Positions 42,096 through 44,663 of a stretch of DNA of 44,663 nucleotides are shown piece after piece; the stretch's first letter is position 1; each line of letters begins with the position of its first letter. A model generated the notes under the pieces. The model ran no database searches, had not been told where the DNA came from, and was given only the letters and a program-made list of their open reading frames with translations. The position numbers and the translations under genes were made by a program. The DNA comes from Clostridia bacterium (lineage in GTDB: Bacteria; Bacillota; Clostridia; Oscillospirales; CAG-272): NCBI GenBank assembly GCA_017504785.1, contig JAFVQL010000007.1, forward strand, positions 1-44,663. The letters run 5' to 3'.

Positions 42096-42169
42096 GGGTT
42101 TGGTTTATGTGTCTCATGTGGAAAACTTTGCTTTTTTTGAAAAGCTGTATTCGTTTTTTAGCATGCAAA

Positions 42170-42195
42170 AAGGTCTGCGGTAAAAAGCAGACCTT
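42170..42195 (-). terminator. Terminator of the antiporter gene
   Basis: AAGGTCTGC/GCAGACCTT, a 9-bp perfect stem on the minus strand, is followed by TTTGC, 15 bp after the antiporter stop codon. Confidence 0.7.
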
Positions 42196-42210
42196 GCATT
42201 TATGTTTAGA

Positions 42211-43497
42211 TCACTGTGCGTTTTTAGAATTGAGTTCCCTTGCGGATTTGCGATGCTCGGGGATGATCTCGCCCGCCTTGGTGAGCGCCTGCTTGGTGAG
42301 CAACGGGCCGACAAGCTCGTATACCAGCACCGAGAACAGAACGATATTACGCACCACGATGCCCGCATTGCCCGAAAGCTGCATAGCAAGCACGGACATA
42401 CCGAGCGCAACGCCTGCCTGGGGCAGAAGCGTGATACCGAGGTACTTCACGATCATATCGTTGCAGCCGGAGATCTTTGCGGAGAAGGCCGCGCCCGTTA
42501 TCTTACCCGCAGAGCGGAAGATGATGTAAACGACGCCGATGAGCACCATGGCACCCTGCGCGAAGATCGAGAACTCAAGCTCTGCGCCGCTGATAACGAA
42601 AAAGAGAACGAAGAGGGGCGTGGTCCATCTGTCCACGCGGTCCATCAGCTCCTCGGAGGATTCGCAGACGTTGCAGAAGGTGGTGCCGAGCATCATGCAG
42701 GTGAGAAGCGAGGATGCCGCAAGCTCTACGCCGCCGCCGAGCGGGATCTTGATCATCGTGAGCGCCACGGTGAGGATCACGAAGGTGACGGACACGGAAA
42801 GACGCTTGGAGCGCGAATGGAAGTGCTTTTCCACCTCGGAGAAGATAAGACCCATCACAACGCCGAGGATCAGCGAGAACACGATCTCGATCAAAGGATT
42901 CAAAACGATAGAGATAATATCCAGCGTGCCGAGGTCGATCGCCTTGGCAACACCGAAGGAAACGGCGAATATGATGAGGCCAACCGCATCGTCCAGAGCG
43001 ACGACGGGAAGCAGAATATTCGTCAGCGGGCCCTTTGCCTTATACTGGCGGACAACCATCAGCGTTGCGGCAGGGGCAGTTGCGGTGGCGATCGCACCGA
43101 GGGTGATCGCCGCGCTGATCGGGAATACGTCGCTTCCGAGAATGAAGCTCATAACGATCAGGGCAATATCTACGAAAACCGTTGCCGCCACAGCCTGAAT
43201 GACACCGACGATCAAAGCCTGCTTACCGATGGTTTTGATCTGCGAAAAACGAAATTCGTTTCCGATCGAGAAGGCAATAAAGCCGAGTGCCACATCCGCG
43301 ATCACGCCGAAGCGCTCCACGTATTCCATCGAAACGAAGCCGAGGCCCTCTACGCCGAATGCGCCGAGCACGTACGGGCCGATCAGAATGCCCGCAACGA
43401 GATAACCCGTAACGGCAGGAAGCCCCGGGGGCTTGATCACGCGCGTCATCAAAAGGCCGACAAGCAGCGCAACCGAAATACTAAGTAAAATTTCCAT
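42211..43497 (-). CDS. CPA2-type cation/proton antiporter
   Basis: An integral membrane Na+ or K+/H+ antiporter of the NhaA-fold CPA2 family, exchanging cations for protons across the cytoplasmic membrane. About 12-13 hydrophobic helices fill residues 1-405. The unwound helix motif ATATAPAATL (137-146) and the ion-binding Asp pair ALDDAVG (Asp169-Asp170) are conserved; a double Asp is usually linked to electrogenic exchange. It lacks the C-terminal TrkA-N/KTN regulatory domain of KefC-like members and ends with a 25-residue hydrophilic tail. GGGAGG lies 5 bases before the ATG. It is a single gene between its own promoter and terminator, convergent with pfkA. Confidence 0.9.
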   Translation of the reverse strand: MEILLSISVALLVGLLMTRVIKPPGLPAVTGYLVAGILIGPYVLGAFGVEGLGFVSMEYVERFGVIADVALGFIAFSIGNEFRFSQIKTIGKQALIVGVIQAVAATVFVDIALIVMSFILGSDVFPISAAITLGAIATATAPAATLMVVRQYKAKGPLTNILLPVVALDDAVGLIIFAVSFGVAKAIDLGTLDIISIVLNPLIEIVFSLILGVVMGLIFSEVEKHFHSRSKRLSVSVTFVILTVALTMIKIPLGGGVELAASSLLTCMMLGTTFCNVCESSEELMDRVDRWTTPLFVLFFVISGAELEFSIFAQGAMVLIGVVYIIFRSAGKITGAAFSAKISGCNDMIVKYLGITLLPQAGVALGMSVLAMQLSGNAGIVVRNIVLFSVLVYELVGPLLTKQALTKAGEIIPEHRKSARELNSKNAQ

Positions 43498-43575
43498 TTT
43501 TTCCTCCCAAAAAGGCTAAAGCTGCGCTTTGGCTCTCGCCTCTTTTTTATAAATAACCGTTAAACACAGTTTTGT

Positions 43576-43604
43576 ATTGTATCACTACTTTGAAGGAATG
43601 TCAA
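43576..43604 (-). promoter_or_regulatory. Promoter of the antiporter gene
   Basis: On the minus strand -35 TTGACA (43604-43599), a 17-bp spacer and -10 TACAAT (43581-43576) lie about 80 bp before the ATG. Confidence 0.85.
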
Positions 43605-43768
43605 GATGTTTTTTTTAAAAAGCCGCGAATTTTGCCGTTTCTTATAAAAATTTTTTCGCAAAGACCGCAAAGCGGCTTGTAAAAATTTTTTTGAAGCAAA
43701 ATTTTGGGTATTTTGCATCGTTTGTAAAAGAAATTGTAAAATTTTTTTCACTTTTTTCCAAAAAAGTA
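43605..43768. other. AT-rich divergent intergenic region
   Basis: Long T and A runs and a weak GCCGC...GCGGC pairing (about 43621-43675) are seen; no gene is supported. It separates two divergent promoters. Confidence 0.5.
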
Positions 43769-43797
43769 TTGCAATCTTTAAAATTATAGTGTATAAT
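43769..43797 (+). promoter_or_regulatory. Promoter of the small tail-anchored protein gene
   Basis: -35 TTGCAA (43769-43774), a 17-bp spacer and -10 TATAAT (43792-43797) lie 32 bp before the ATG, with A/T tracts upstream that could act as an UP element. Confidence 0.8.
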
Positions 43798-43828
43798 ATA
43801 CGTAACAAATTATAGGCGGTGAATAACA

Positions 43829-44254
43829 ATGGGAAAAAAGAAACTCAATAACAACTATATCAAGGCGTATGCACAGCTTGAAAGCAGATGCCAGGAGAAG
43901 TTCGGCGTTACCGCCGGCGGCGTAGACGAATATGTAAAGCGTCTTGAGTCTGCTCGCTTTGCTCCCAAGCGTGAAGAGGTTCTTGGTAAGCTTTCCGCAT
44001 ACCAGGCTCTTTCTCGTCGCTTTGATACGGAGCCCAATGCACTTCGTCACATCAAAGAGGTGCAGAAGGACGACATTAAGTGGGTAAAGAAGTTTACCGG
44101 TGCCCTGAAAGGAAAGAAGGATCCTATCTCTCGCTACCTCAAGAGCGCGCGCAAGTACGCAAGAGGTCGCAAGGCTCGCCGCATCTTTATTACGATCCTT
44201 ATCCTCGCCGTTATCGCAGGTGCCGCAGTAGCTGCTGCCGCTTTTCTTCTGTAA
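43829..44254 (+). CDS. Small tail-anchored membrane protein of unknown function
   Basis: I do not recognise this 141-residue protein. It starts basic (MGKKKLNNNYIKAYAQLE). A charged, mainly helical cytosolic part (10-112) follows, and it ends in one hydrophobic segment, RRIFITILILAVIAGAAVAAAAFLL (about 117-141), right at the C-terminus. That is the layout of a tail-anchored protein with its bulk in the cytosol. There is no signal peptide. Codons are rich in CGT, GCT, CTT and TCT, unlike most neighbours, which suggests high expression, as does the consensus promoter. AGGCGGTG precedes the ATG. It is a single gene, followed by a stem-loop and a hairpin array. Confidence 0.8.
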   Translation: MGKKKLNNNYIKAYAQLESRCQEKFGVTAGGVDEYVKRLESARFAPKREEVLGKLSAYQALSRRFDTEPNALRHIKEVQKDDIKWVKKFTGALKGKKDPISRYLKSARKYARGRKARRIFITILILAVIAGAAVAAAAFLL

Positions 44255-44273
44255 GAGCATTTGAAAAAGCGGT

Positions 44274-44300
44274 TTCCTTTGGAGCATCGCTCTAAAGGAA
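44274..44300 (+). terminator. 12-bp stem-loop downstream of the small membrane protein gene
   Basis: TTCCTTTGGAGC pairs with GCTCTAAAGGAA (one wobble) around a 3-base loop, 19 bp after the stop. No T run follows directly, so it may protect the 3' end rather than terminate. Confidence 0.5.
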
Positions 44301-44350
44301 GATGGAGATTGAAAAATTACGATACCTACCAATAAAAAGGACAGAGAATT

Positions 44351-44600
44351 TTAGCGTGTTATCCTTAACGGAGAACACGCTAAAACTATAATTGCCCTTG
44401 CGGGCAAGTTATGAGCGATGATATGCTTCGCATAGTTATGATTGGCTTCGCCAAGTTTAAGGTTTGATGGGCAATCCTATCATAACATTTGCGTAGCAAA
44501 TTCATAACGGTGAGCGAAAGCGAGCCTCATAACTCTAAACTAAAACGAACAGAAAAAGAGCAGACATGCAAGATTTTTCTTGCGTGTTTGCTCTTTCTGT
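44351..44600. repeat. Hairpin-word array element, TTATGA family, right copy
   Basis: It opens with the 10-bp stem TTAGCGTGTT/AACACGCTAA (44351-44383). The word TTATGA is at 44409 and 44436; the complement TCATAAC is at 44480, 44502 and 44527. Hairpins between are TATGC-TTC-GCATA (44422-44434), TTGGC-TTC-GCCAA (44442-44454) and ATTTGC-GTA-GCAAAT (44487-44501). It closes with a 19-bp stem, with mismatches, at 44555-44596, of terminator type. It is nearly identical to 1-200 but has one more hairpin module and one exchanged stem. Confidence 0.85.
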
Positions 44601-44602
44601 TT

Positions 44603-44663
44603 GTGTAGGGGTTCCCCGAAGCGAAGCATGAGCTTTGGGGGTTCACGTGTAGGGGTTCCCCGA
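44603..44663. repeat. Start of a tandem repeat, 44-bp period, at the window end
   Basis: The 17-mer GTGTAGGGGTTCCCCGA occurs at 44603 and 44647, containing the palindrome GGGGTTCCCC. The window stops inside the second unit, so copy number is unknown. Confidence 0.75.

Noticed and set aside
1-44663. Circular molecule with terminal overlap
   Set aside because: The two end copies of the TTATGA element differ in several stems and in one module, so they are separate copies and not an overlap.
1-44663. tRNA, rRNA, riboswitch or insertion sequence
   Set aside because: I looked for tRNA-like cloverleaves, known riboswitch cores and transposase frames in the gaps and saw none I could support.

Overview
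The window looks like a chromosomal piece of an uncultured gut-type Firmicute (class Clostridia). The reasons are strong sigma-A type promoters with 17-bp spacers, purine-rich ribosome binding sites, a clostridial gene set (Cof-type HAD, DUF1934, TupA-like ATP-grasp, BspA-type leucine-rich repeats, DHxCDxCG repeats) and intermediate GC content with AT-rich intergenic regions. The taxonomy is an inference from gene content; no rRNA gene is present.

Layout. (1) 1-526: a structured hairpin repeat element and a 121-bp tandem repeat. (2) 527-4447: an arginine operon, argG-argH-argF on the minus strand, from one promoter whose -35 box lies inside an ARG-box-like ArgR operator; a second operator cluster forms a 17-bp perfect inverted repeat about 100 bp upstream. 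(3) 4623-26247: a unit of about 21.5 kb on the minus strand, driven by one near-consensus promoter at 26219-26247. It starts with a DegT aminotransferase and a PglC-like initiating sugar transferase. Glycosyltransferases, a TupA-like ATP-grasp protein, an alanine racemase, two FemAB/GNAT-like proteins, an O-acetyltransferase, a polymerase/ligase and a flippase follow. Nucleotide-sugar enzymes come next (UDP-GlcNAc 2-epimerase, UDP-glucuronate 4-epimerase), then a sugar-salvage block (galacturonokinase-like kinase, nucleotidyltransferase, NahK-like kinase), and finally a HAD and a PHP phosphatase. (4) 26352-26797: terminators and a second hairpin element. (5) 26798-37123: a gene for a 3441-residue secreted mosaic protein. 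(6) 37195-37902: its promoter and a third hairpin element. (7) 37903-40630: a minus-strand operon, an MgsA-fold protein, a DUF1934 protein, DNA polymerase III delta and a cyclophilin lipoprotein. (8) 40694-43604: divergent pfkA, three stacked terminators and a CPA2 cation/proton antiporter. (9) 43769-44663: a small tail-anchored protein, a second copy of the first hairpin element and the start of a tandem repeat.

How it works together. The large unit resembles a Wzx/Wzy-type surface polysaccharide cluster. Its uronic-acid, alanine racemase and ATP-grasp genes suggest a glycan containing uronic acids and perhaps decorated with amino acids. The giant secreted protein next to it is presumably also at the cell surface.

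The most unusual structure is non-coding. Four intergenic elements share one design: a short word is repeated in one half, its reverse complement is repeated in the other half, small hairpins sit between the words, and strong terminator-like stem-loops flank the array. Three different words are used, and the two copies of one family differ by stem changes that preserve pairing and by gain or loss of a hairpin module.
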